From positions 42,296,311 through 42,360,310 of the forward strand of contig OX328106.1 in NCBI GenBank assembly GCA_946811185.2: a stretch of 64,000 nt of DNA, read 5' to 3'. This DNA comes from Hippopus hippopus. Taxonomy: Eukaryota; Mollusca; Bivalvia; Cardiida; Cardiidae. The notes under the pieces were generated by a model, which did not search any database, was not told the origin of the DNA, and was given only the letters and a program-made list of their open reading frames with translations. Made by a program: the position numbers and the translations under genes. Positions 11,765 through 24,600 of the stretch are shown in pieces (within the stretch, counting starts at the first letter, position 1; each line of letters begins with the position of its first letter).

Positions 11765-11964
11765 CTATCTAGGATAAACAGGAATAAATCTTAGGAACGG
11801 TAACTTTTTGAGAAGTTTGTCAGCGAATGGAACTCTGTATATAGTCTGGTTCAGTTTTCGAAGTCTTTCTTTGGCTCGTTCATTTTGCACTGTGCCGGTG
11901 GTATCCTCATCCCCTCCCTGTAGTTCGGATTTCCAGGCAACCATCCCTCTTTCTTCCGGTGTGC
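11765..11964 (-). CDS. SLC23 coding exon 12 and stop
   Basis: Completes GTPEERGMVAW, then a charged cytoplasmic tail ending LRFIPVYPR and TAG. TPEERG is a conserved SLC23 C-terminal phrase. Acceptor TTTACAG. Confidence 0.92.
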
Positions 11965-12631
11965 CTGTAAAGAAAGTGTATGAAATATATCTGTGAGTGA
12001 TATTGATACCTGAACTGCGAATGTATACATGATATTGGTGCCTGCAACTACAATGAATGCTACCGGTACTTGCTCAGACATTGTATTAACAATAGTGGTG
12101 TTGTATAGAAAATGAGTGAATGATATTGATGCCTCCAAAGAGAATTTTAACATGATATCGGCGCCTGTATAAAGAATGTATGAATGAAATCGGTACCTGC
12201 ATTGAGTCGCGAACACAATGTGTGCATGATATCGGTGCCTGGATAGAAAATGTATTAATCGTATCTGTATGATTATGCCTACATTGAGAGGGTATGAATG
12301 ATCTCGATGCCTGCAAATACATGTATGAATGAAATCAGTATCTGCATGGTCTATGTAGGCTACTATAAAAAGGGGTCGTGTGGTATCCGTGGTTGTGAGG
12401 TAGAGCATCGGCCTTGTAACCATAAGGTCCTGAGTTCGATACCTGGGAGCGGGTGTCACTTTTGGGATTTTTCATTGGCCCACACATTTGGAGCAAGTAC
12501 TGGTGTAGTTCCCAGGAAGCAGAATCGAGAGAGATTAGTATAAGTTGTAAGAACTTGTTTCTCAATCGATGTAAAATAAATATGTTTAAACTATAAACTA
12601 TAAAAAATGGGTGCCTGCAAAGAGAGTCTGG

Positions 12632-12672
<41 letters not shown>

Positions 12673-15600
12673 CCTCCACCCAAGAAAATTTGTAAAACAA
12701 AATATACTCATAAGTACTACAATCATATTGTGTGCATGAACTATCATTCGATAGATTGATCGGAGATGCCTAGATCTATACACGTTGTACGCTAGTAAAA
12801 CAATGCCGATTTAATTTAAGTAGAACAACCAAAGTAAGCTTACTTTTGCAAATTTTAGGATTAAAACATGGGAAAAAAATCATATTTAAAATCATTGCCT
12901 TTTCTCAAATTTATTATGTTATTGTTGAAGGTGTGTCATTTTGTATTGTAACGATGAACTGCTATGTAGTTCAAGTTTTACCGTGTTCTAGTCGGTTCTG
13001 AACTGTTTTGTAACCTCAACTATTATTAGAGCATGAGAGTAGAGAATAGAAGAAAGTCAAACCTGGGCAAGTATTGTCAAGAAAGCAGGCTATGAAGCCG
13101 GCGACAAACACTGGGTTGGCAAGCAACATCCTAAAGATATCATCCAGGGTCTCAACTCCTGTAAAACAAACAAAAGTCTGTCTATATAAAATGCTCCAAT
13201 CTAGTTTATTTTAACTATTTGCAGCTTTACAACATGTACGAGTATGTATAAGTCATAAAACAGTCATTTAATTCTTTAACCCGTTACCAAACGACAAAAT
13301 TTTAGACTGGTCCAAATTGAAAGCATTTGCAGACAACAAAATAAATGTGACTTAAAAATTGAAACTTGACTTTAGAAGAGAAGAAAACATTGTGGGAAAA
13401 GGAAAAAATGCTGGTTACCAGCATTTTCTCCTTTTCCTGCAATGTTTTCATAAGTCTTCTTCCTCTGGGTCGTAAAAACCAGGGATTGTTTGGTAAAGGG
13501 TTAACAGTAGTAAAGGAAGAGAGAATACGGACACACCTGGGCCTGGGTGTGTCCCTATTCTCTCTTCCCTGAGTGCCGTACTTCACCCTCCCTGACAAAA
13601 ATGTGTCCCTAGTTTGCCCTCCCGAAAGATTTTTTTTTTATTTTGTCCCTAGGCTCCCGTCCCTGAGCGGAATTTTTTGCAAAAGGGGGGGAGTTTTTCC
13701 TATGCTCACGTCCCTGAGAGGGATTTAGCATTCAAAGTGCAGGCCTTATGACTGTCAGGTTGGGTAAAAATGGTCAGATCACTGAGTTGGACTTAGTTTT
13801 TTCACCCTATGGATGATTTTTTCTCTTTCTAATTGCCTGACCATTGAGTTGGACTTAGACTTTTTTCTGCATCTCTATGAATGATTTTCTTTCTAAAAAG
13901 CCTGACCATTGAGTTGGACTTAGTTTTTTCTGCACCTATGAATGATTTTCTTTCTAAAAGCCTGATCATTGAGTTGGACTTAGACTTTTTTCTGCATCTC
14001 TATGAATGATTTTCTTTCTAAAAAGCCTGACCATTGAGTTGGACTTAGTTTTTTCTGCACCTATGAATGATTTTCTTTCTAAAAGCCTGATCATTGAGTT
14101 GGACTTAGTTTTTTCACCCTATGAATGATTTTCTCTCTCTAAAAGGAATTTATCCCTATATCAGTGAGTTGTACTTAGTTTTTTCTGCACCTATGGATGA
14201 TTTTTTCTCTTTCTAATTGCCTGACCATTGAGTTGGACTTAGTCTTTTTTACCCTATGTATGATTTTTTCTCTCTAAAAGGAAATTTATCCTATATCACT
14301 GGGTTGGACTTAGACTTTTTTCTGCATCTCTATGAATGATTTTTTTCTTTTCTAAAAGGAAATTTATCTTATATCACTGAGTTGGTCTTAGCTTTTTTCC
14401 CTATGAATGATTTTCTCTCTTTCTAAAAGGTTGACCATTGAGTTGGACTTAGTCTTTTTACATCTCTATGAATGATTTTTTCTTTCTAAAAGACTGATCA
14501 CTGGGTTGGATTTAGTCTTTTTCTGCATCTATGAATGATTCTTACTCTTTGGAGTGTAACTCTCTGGAGTATAACTCTTTTGGAACGTGTCTCTTCTAAA
14601 AGAAAGATAGAACTTTCGTGGTAGATGGTTAGTCCTGAAAAGGACTGTTGGGTTAGCTCTGAAAAGAGCTGTGACAATTTGAAGAAATGACAACTTGAAG
14701 ATAGAACTTTCGTCTGACAGCTTGAAGATAGAACTTTCGTCTGACATCTTGAAGATAGAACTTTCGTGGTAGATGGTTAGTCCTGAAAAGGACTGTTGGG
14801 TTAGCTCTGAAAAGAGCTGTGACAATTTGAAGAAATGACAACTTGAAGATAGAACTTTCGTCTAACAGCTTGAAGGTAGAACTTTCGTCTGACAATTTGA
14901 AGAAATGACAATTTGAAGAAAAGATAGAACTTACGTCTGACAATTTGAAGAAAGGTAGATCTTCCGTGGTAGATGGTTAGCCCTGAAAAGGGCTGTTGGG
15001 GTGTCCCTAAAAGGGACCTGGTTTTGGAGGTTGTGTTTTTAAGCACAACCTCCAACCTTCCTGCAGTCTGGGCAGCTACTCGCTGTCCGCCTCTTTAACC
15101 TTTTCAACTCCTGAGCGTCTAGGTTGAACTTTAACGAGAACGCTGCCTCGTTGTCATCATCCCAGCACTCGGTCTGGGGCACGACGAACTCCTTCTTTTT
15201 TCCATCCATCTTCTTTTCTTTTGATGATAGTTGGGCAAGCTCCCAGAAATCCATGTCTCGAAGGGTGCATTCCATTTTTGTTGTAAGTCGGAGAGATGAA
15301 TGATGTGCGGGAAAATAACGCTGGGTTTTATAGCTTTTCAGACGGATTGAACTAGTTGACCCATGACGTCATTTTCTCCTATGTTTTTTCCCGCGTCGGC
15401 GTTTCATGCTGTTTTTGGCTCCAAAAATTAATGTTAGCCAATCAGAATCAGCGTTTTATTTCTAATACTAAATGTTTTATTGTTGACCAACCCGTGGGTT
15501 TGTTACATTTTCTTGTTCGGGGATTTTATTGTTGACCAATCCATGGGTTTGTTACATTTTCTTGTTCGGGTTAGAAAAACTAGAGTTTAACTAACAGTTA

Positions 15601-18600
15601 TGAGACGTTGTATGGGAAAAATGTAGACAGAACAAAGTCTTTTGGGGAAAAAACAGAATGAAGAACTCTATTGTTTTTTTGAACTTTTATTTATTGAACT
15701 TTTATTTACTGAACAGAACTAAACATTGAAACATTTTTTTTGCAATGCATCATAAAAAAATTTCTTGACAATGAAAAAAATTTCTTGACAATGAAAAAAA
15801 ATCACAAGCAAACATTTTTTTGCAATACATCATAAAAAAATTTCTTGACAATGAAAAAAATTTCTTGACAATGAAAAAAAATCACAAGCAAACATTTTTT
15901 TTGCAATGCATCATAAAAAATTTCTTGACAATGAAAAAATATTTTCTTACCAATGAAAAAATCGCACTGAAATATTTTTTCACAATGAATTATTCACAAC
16001 GAATTAATCGCAATGAATTAATCACAATGAATTATTTTTTTCGCAACGAATTATTTTACAATGAATTAATCGCAAAAAAACAGTATATAACAAATTTTAT
16101 GCAATGTAAATTCGCAAACACCACGAGTTTCATATTTGTTTTTATATTCCTACCGTTTTGTTGTTTTTTCTTGGTTGTTTTCGTTCTGTCTTTGGTTTTT
16201 TCGGGATCTTGAAATCAACGTGATTGTCAATGTTTTTCCCGTATTTGCCCTGCCCTGTCAATATTGGTATAGTTGGCTTTTGATCAACTCGCTGCTTCTT
16301 GTGGAGATGGTTACCATCTTCCTCAGATTTCCGCTTTGTTGTTTTTCTTGGTTGTTTTTCCTTTGGTTGATTTTTCTTTGGTTGATTTTTCTTCACAACA
16401 CTTACGATAGAGTCCACTAAGTTGTGAAGATTGGATTTATCAAACTCGAACTCCACAGGAATCTTCACAGGAGTTGTTGAAATGCACTGATCTTGTTGAC
16501 GTAGTACCTCGATATTTCTACTGAGCTGATCAGTACTTACGGTTAAAGTTTTAATTTCCTCCAAATGTCTGTTTAAAGTCTCCAGCTGATCTATGATTCG
16601 GATCATCATGCTATCTTGTTTCAAATTTAGCTGCTTTACCTCTTCATAAATGTTGTCAAACACTGTCGCTGGAATGATGGTTGTCGAATTTAACTCCGGT
16701 GGTGGATTGATAATTGTCGAATTCATAACTGATGAAAGAACGTCTCCATTGTTTTCCACTGATGGAAAATCGCTCAAGTTGATTTCATCTAAGTTGTGCT
16801 TCATATTGTAACTGACTCTGAATATTGATACTGCTTCCGAAGTGATCGTTAGCTGAGAATCAAAGAAATGGTGAATGTATGAAAATAACACCGAGCTTTA
16901 TACGTTTACAGAGGATTGAAATTTTTAAAGAGGGCGGACCTGGCGGAAAGCACCGGTATTGTACTGTGTGATACCGAATTAGGAGTGGTAAAAAAACACC
17001 AATATAACCGTCGATTTGATTGTACAATGTTAATGAAACGCCGACGCGGGAAAAAACATAGGAGAAAATGACGTCATGAGTCATCTAGTTCAATCCTCCT
17101 GTAAAGCTATAAAGCCCAGTGATATTTTACATGAAATCATATTTGTTCCAGAATGGTTCGAATTCTTGTATGCCCTCACTGTGCAAACAGATGTCTGATA
17201 GAGTGTGGGAAATGTTTTTCCATACTCGAGTATCTTGGGCAGAAGCATAACTGTCCAGATACAGATGAAGGATTTTATGATGATGATGAAGGTTCGACGA
17301 TTTACTGCGAACATTGTGGATGTGAAATCATCCCAGTAGATCGGGCGGTAGAATCGTAGAGCTGGATGTCAATGTGAGATCCTTCAAAAAAAGCCCTTTT
17401 CAGGGCTAACCATTTAGCACGAAAGATCTTTCTTCTCAAATTGTCAAAAGTAAAAAAAAGACTTACAGTCATAACTAGAAAAAAGTCAAAAGTAAGAAGT
17501 AATTATTTTATATTTTTATTTCAAAAAAAGAACTTATGTACAATGAAAAAATCAAATCATGAACTGTAAAGACAAAAAAATGAATGAACTGTAAAAGACA
17601 AAAAATGAATGAAAAAAATCAAGTCAGTCTTTTTTTGTTTATATTCATTATTGTATTGAAATCTTTTTTTCACTCAGTATGTTTTTTTCTTTTTCTTTGA
17701 GATGTCAGATTCACATTTGGTTTTACGTTTTCTTTTCCTATCGTTGGTTTTTAATTCCACATCTGGACAGATTTTGTCCTCATGTTTTGTTGATTTGTAA
17801 AAGAAATAGTTCTTTGTTACTCGTTTTTTCTTCTTTTCGATGTTTTGCTGTTTTTCCTTCCCGTACGAACAACCCGGTTCTGCAGAAAATTCGTTGTTTT
17901 TTAGATCCAAAGTTTGTTGTTTTCTTAGATTATCGTTTGTAGATATTTTTTTCTCTGTCTGTTCTGTTATTTTGCAGATTTCTGAATCGCTGTTAGCCGC
18001 TGTGTCGCTCTGCATGTCTACGATCTGAGTTACAATCGATGAGGATGTAGCTTGTAGTGAACTTTTTTTCCATGTATTTTCACTGCAGAATGAATTTAGT
18101 GTCCCGACGAATTTCATATCTTTGAAACCACCAACGTTGTAAAATGATGGTGAAATCTCAATGTCGTGACTGTGTGGATTCACGTAGACAAAAACAATTG
18201 TACCTAGCTGATTTTCTTTTTCTGGACATTCTTTGGCCCAATGTCCTGTTTCGTTGCATGTGAAACAAATATTTGTTCTCACACCATTCGCACCATATCG
18301 TTTGTCAATCATCGCTTGATCCAAAACTCTGTAGCTGGTAATACGGTAAACATCTTTTTCTTCTAAATGTTGCTGGGATAAAAATGATCCCACATAGTTT
18401 CCGATATGTTTAACATTATACTTTGATGGTATATTGCTGATCTCATAATCGTGGGTGTATGGATTAACATACAGATACACCCTCTTTCTAAGTGGTGATG
18501 TATTTTGCAGCTTTAACTCACTCATATTTTTTATCAGCTGTACTGACTGAGATCGAGTAGGATAATGAATAGATTTTCACAACTAACGGCTTATTTATAC

Positions 18601-21600
18601 ACTGTTACAACGGAAAGGGTATATAAATTGCTAGTTTTTTTCTCACTTCTGCATTATTGTCTTTTCACTCAGAGCTAAAACGATGGGTAAAAGAAAAAGA
18701 ATAATAACCTATTCAGACAGTGAAAGTGACGATGAGGTGTTTCCACCAACAAAAAAGAAAAAAACTAGACCTTTGAAAGAAGAAAGTGACGATGAGGTGT
18801 TTCCACCAATAAAAAAGAAAAAAACTAAACCGTTGAAAGAAGAAAGTGACGATGAGGTGATTCCACCAACAAAAAAGAAAAAAACTAAACCGTTGAAAGA
18901 AGAAAATGATAGCGACGATGAAAGTACCAACTCTAACTTAGACATGAAAAGTCTATATGATTTAACAGAAAAGGGTAATAAGAAGTCAAGAAAATTTAAA
19001 ACAGAATCACATGTGCTGATGCTGAGTTTTAAGAAATTTGAAGAATTATCACCTCAGAGACTCCTTGGATTATTTGACGATGTCACCCGTGAAATCATTC
19101 GAAAGTTAAATGCCAGCCCGACGGATATGATTAGAATTACCATCAATCATCCTTCGTTGGAAATAGGAATCCATATTCCTTTTTTAGCTGCAGACCAGTT
19201 ACAAGGTGAAACTATGCTGAATGAAATTGAACGAGTTTTACAATCGAATACAGATTTCGTCTTGAACGATGGATTCATGACATTTGACATTACACATACA
19301 ATACCACCAACTGGTAGCGGAAAACCAAAATATAGATCGTCAGAATTAGATTCAAAGTTTTTTGCCCAGAAGAAAAAATCCATTATTCAAATTGACAATC
19401 ATGACCAACTATGTTTTGCAAGAGCCGTTGTTGTGGGAATTTGCTACAGTGAACGTGAAAACACCAAAGTATGGAAAAGAAAATGGGATCGTATTTGTCG
19501 TTCAAACCGCCCTCTTCAAAAGACTGAAGCTGAGAAATTGTTACATGAAACTGGAGTTTCACCAACACAACCTATAGGAATTGACGAATACAAAAAAATT
19601 CAAGCATTCTTGTATGAAAAAGGCTATGTCATTAAAGTTCACCAGCAGCATTCAAAAGTGGAAAAAATATTTAAACATCCAGAAGTGAAAACCAATAGTA
19701 AGATCATACATTTGTACTTTCATCAAAACCATTACGACTACATTAAATCTATCAAAGGTTTTCTTAGTTGTGGATATTATTGTGAGTTCTGTGATGTGGG
19801 TTACACTCAGCGGGAAGGTCATGCTTGTTCAAATATCTGTAAAGGTTGTTATCGCGAAGGAAAATGTCCATCAGAATCAAAAGAATATGTTTGCAGTAGA
19901 CGATTTTTTAGTGCTGAATGCTTTGAAAATCACAGAAATGTTCAAGGTAAAGAAAAGAAATCCATTTGTGAATTAGTGAAACTCTGTTCGAAATGCGGTG
20001 CACAATATCATATCAGAAAGAAAAATCATGTTTGCAATGGAAAGAAAAGATGTCATATCTGTAAGAGAATTGTTAACTTTTCTCATCAATGCTATATTCA
20101 ACCTTACCAAAGTAAGTTGAACCATGACAGCGATGACGAGACGAGTTCTTCTGTAGTCAAAAAACCACAGTTTATTTTCTTTGATTTTGAATGCAAACAA
20201 GACACAGGTGTACATATCCCAAATTATTGTATCGCACACAGAGCGTGTGATGAATGTATCGATAAATCACTTGATTTTCATTGTTCTACATGCAGTGAAT
20301 TTGAAGAGGGTAGGGAAGTTATTTTTCAAGGTGAAAAAACTTTGAGTCAATTTTGCAACTGGCTCTTTTCAAAACATCATAAAGGGGTTACGGCTATTGC
20401 CCATAATTTCAAAGGCTATGACGGGCAGTTCATTCTTGACTATATTGTCAAAGTTGGGTTAAAACTTCCAAAATTGATCATGAATGGAAACAATATTATG
20501 AAGTTAGAACTGAACGGTATACGTCTGATCGATTCTTTCAATTTCATGAGTTTTGGTTTGGCAAAATTTCCATCCACCTTTAGCCTTCAAGAAATGAAAA
20601 AAGGTTACTTTCCTCACTGGGCTAATACAGATGAATTTTGGAGTTACATCGGACCCTACTTGGATATGTCTTATTACAAACCCGACTCAATGTCTGAAGA
20701 GGCTAGGTCAAAATTTATAGTTTGGTATAATGACAAAGTTCGAAATGGTGAGGAATTCAATTTTCAGAAGGAGATGGAAATGTACTGTAGGTCAGACGTT
20801 GATATCCTCAGACGAGGGTGTGCTGAATTCAGAAAGCTGTTTATCGAACAGGGTGGTATTTGTCCATTTTTAGAGGCGATTACCATCGCAGATGCCTGTA
20901 ACAAGGTGTGGCGAAGCAAATATTTACCAGAAAATCAAATAGCTATCATTTCAAGTAAAGACTCATCCAGACGTCGCTTTTCTATGAAAGCGATACGATG
21001 GCTTCAAAGCATTGCTCAGGAAAAAGGTATTAATATTCAGCATGCAAAAAATGGTGGTGAAGCTCAAATCGGGAAATATAGTGTAGATGGTTTTCACCAT
21101 CAATCAAACACTGTTTATGAATTTCTTGGGGATTTGTATCATGGTTGTCCTGTATGCTATACAGATCGAAAACAGATCAATCCTATTAATGGAAAACCCA
21201 TGTCTGAATTGTACGAACGTACTTTTGAACGTATAGCAGATATCGAAGACATGGGATATAATGTAGTGTACATTTGGGAACATGAATTTGATGCTAAGAT
21301 GAAGGATAAAGAGTACAAAAAACACATTGAAAAGTTATATCCACATTCGGACCCTATCGATCCGAGGGATGGTTTGTCCGGCGGAAGATGTAATGCAATA
21401 AAAATTGGATATGATGTTGATGAAAAAACCAAAAAGGAAATCAAGTACATCGATATCTGTTCTCTATACCCTTATGTTTGTAAACACAAATCCTACCCTG
21501 TAGGTCATCCAGAAATTTTGTCTACTGAGAATATTGATATGAACAATATTCGCCAATATGAGGGATTAATCAAATGCAAAGTTTTGCCTCCAACTGATTT

Positions 21601-24600
21601 GTTTCACCCCGTTCTTCCAGTTCACTGTAACAACAAAATGATGTTTCCACTCTGTATGAAATGTGCTGAAGAAAGCTCAAACATTTGTAGACATGGTAAA
21701 GAAGAGAGGGCTTTGGTCGGAACTTGGGTTACTTTTGAATTATTCAAGGCTCTTGACTGCGGCTATCGATTATTGCAAGTGTATGAAATTTGGCATTTCA
21801 ATTCTGTGTCAGATCAGTTCTTTAAACATTATGTGGACAATTTCTTGAAAAATAAGCAAGAAGCCAGTGGTTATCCAGATAGCTGTCAATCAGACTCAGA
21901 AAAACATCAGTTCGTTTGTGAATATGAGAAGGCAGAAGGTGTTCGTCTTGATCCAAGTTGTATTCAAAGAAATCCTGGGAGAAGATCATTTGCTAAGATT
22001 ATGTTGAACTGCCTTTGGGGAAAATTAGCTCAGCGTGAAAAAATGATCCAGACGGAATACATCAGTGATCCGTCTAAATATTTTGAAATAGTCACCAACC
22101 CCAATTTCATTGTAAAGCATGTAGAAATCTTTGATGAGAACTGTTCATTCATCTTGGTCAACTATGAATCAAAGTTGGAACATATTGACACCCATGCTAC
22201 AGCCAATGTGATAGTAGGTTCTTACGTAACAGCTTATGCAAGGTTGGAATTGTACAGCGTTCTTGAAAAGTTAAAAGATAGAGTTCTGTATTTCGATACA
22301 GATAGTTGTATGTACATTCACGACCCTAAATTATGGAACCCCCCTATTATTAACAGTCGTTTAGGAAAATGGACTGATGAAGAGCCTGCTTGTAAAATTA
22401 CTCAATTCAGAGGACTTGGACCTAAGAATTATGCTTACAAAATGAAAACAAAAGATGGAAAAGAGATAAGCAAATGTAAAGTAAAGGGGATTACTCTGGA
22501 TTACAATACAAAACAGGTGGTAAATTTCGATACATATTCGAAATGTGCTTTGAATCGTACAGTAGAAATCAAAATTCAGTATGATTGTAAAATTAAAAGA
22601 CACAGAGATAGAACGGTTACCAGTGAACCACAAACAAAAACGTTTCGTTCTGTATACACCAAGAGAGTCATTGTAAATGGTGCTGATACTGTACCCTATG
22701 GTTATAAAAGCTTGAGAAAATAATTTCATATCACATTGTTGTGTACCAATCACTCAAAGTAAGTCTGGGAAAAATATTAGCAGTTGATCAAAAAATAACA
22801 ATCATGTTGCCGTTACCAATAGAACTACGTGAAAAAATTTATGGAGAATTTGTTCGACAGCATACGCTTGATGAACAAACACAGCTTAACATTAAATTTT
22901 TCTGTGTGAAAATTTGGATCAAAAAAATGTTTAAATGGGTTGCAAAAGAAAAGTCCTACAAAGTGTATGCTATATTCAACTTTATTGCGATGATGGTGGA
23001 CGATTCGGGGATGGATCTCGTTCTCAAGACTTATTTAGCAGATAGCTGTATGAAAGACAATGTTATTAGTAAACTGTTTAGATCCACAAGTCGATGGGCA
23101 TTTTTTATCATAGGACCAACAGAAGAAAGTTTTCTTAACGTTGTGAAAATGAAATCAGTTCTATTTAACTTTTACTTACGCTACAAAAAAGGATCTGTTC
23201 ATGATTCCTACGGAGAAACAGTGGAAACCATGTCAGGATATATTCTATTTGATAGAGATGTTACAGAAGAAGTAGTGAATTCAGCTCTTTCAACAAAAGA
23301 CGCTTATAGACATGTTGCTCCATTCATAGGACTACGAGATTTCAACGATATGGACAGTGAGTATACAATGTTTTTGGGGTATGACCAATTGCATAAAGAC
23401 ATTACGGAATATGAAAACAAATGTGAAACTCGTGGTGTTTGCGAATTTGCATTATAAAAAATTTGTTATATACTGTTTTTGCGAATAATTCATTGTAAAT
23501 AAATCATTGCGAAAAATAATTCAGTGTGTTTTTTTCATCGTGATTAATTCATTGTGAATAATTCATTGTGAAAAAATATTTCAGTGCGATTTTTTCATTG
23601 TTAAGAAAATGTTTTTTTCATTGTCAAGAAATTTTTTTATGATGCATTGCAAAAAAATGTTTGCTTGTGATTTTTTTTCATTGTCAAGAAATTTTTTATG
23701 ATGCATTGCAAAAAAATGTTTAGTTCTGTTCAGTAAATAAAAGTTCAATAAATAAAAGTTCAAAAAACAATAGAGTTCTTCATTCTGTTTTTTCCCCAAA
23801 AGACTTTGTTCTGGTTACATTTTTTCCCATACAACGTCTCATAACTGTTAGTTAAACTCTAGTTTTTCTAACCCGAACAAGAAAATGTAACAAACCCATG
23901 GATTGGGCAACAATAAAATCCCCAGAACAAGAAAAAATGTAACAATAAAATCCCCAGAACAAGAAAATGTAACAAACCCACGGGTTGGTCAAAAAATAAA
24001 ACATTTAGTATTAGAAATAAAACGCTGATTCTGATTGGATAACATTAATTTGGAGCCAAAACAGTATGAAACGTATCATGGAAAAATGTATGTGCTTTCT
24101 GCCAGGTCCGAGCTCTTTAAAAAATTTCAATCCTCTGTAAACGTATAAAACCCGCGTTATTTTTCACACATTCACCATTTCTTTGACTCTCAGCTAACGA
24201 TCACTTCGAAAGCAGTGTCAATATTCGGAAGCAATATCAATATGGAAGAGGTAAATCATCAACTACGTGAGGCTCTCCAAGAGTATCTAAATGCCGGACA
24301 GCAGTTATTGCAACTAACCACTCATCTCGTAGGAGAGGAGGAACAAAACCAGCTGCGACGTATAACACAACCATACAAAGATCTCGGCGAAAGATTAGTT
24401 CAGCTATTATTAAAGACAACACCGGATATCATCTTGGTTGATATCGAGTTCGGGAGGAAGATTACAGCATGCCCCATTTGCCAAGCGAATTTCGGGTGTT
24501 GCCATTAGAACTGGAAAAAACACAACCTCCAAAAAAACAAAACAGCCCTTTTCAGGGCTATCCATCTACCACGAAAGTTCTATCATTCTTCAAATTGTCA

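Larger units (their letters stand above)
13506..15600 (+). repeat. Left terminal inverted repeat
   Basis: Matches the reverse complement of 26219-28261 with only scattered substitutions and small indels (for example a one-base difference in the T-run next to the E2F-type site). It contains a terminal palindrome, a 60-bp repeat array, a stem-loop array, and a complete 78-aa gene with its promoter. Confidence 0.92.

Noticed and set aside
11851..12459. 202-aa minus-strand frame
   Set aside because: Only its last part overlaps SLC23 exon 12, in a different frame. The rest is degenerate intronic repeat.
14529..15055. Frames through the stem-loop arrays in the TIRs (also 26712-27238)
   Set aside because: They translate the repeated hairpins and downstream-element-like blocks. 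Sequence constraint fits RNA structure, not protein.
15820..16420. 130-aa and 94-aa plus-strand frames
   Set aside because: Repeat array and antisense of the coiled-coil gene.
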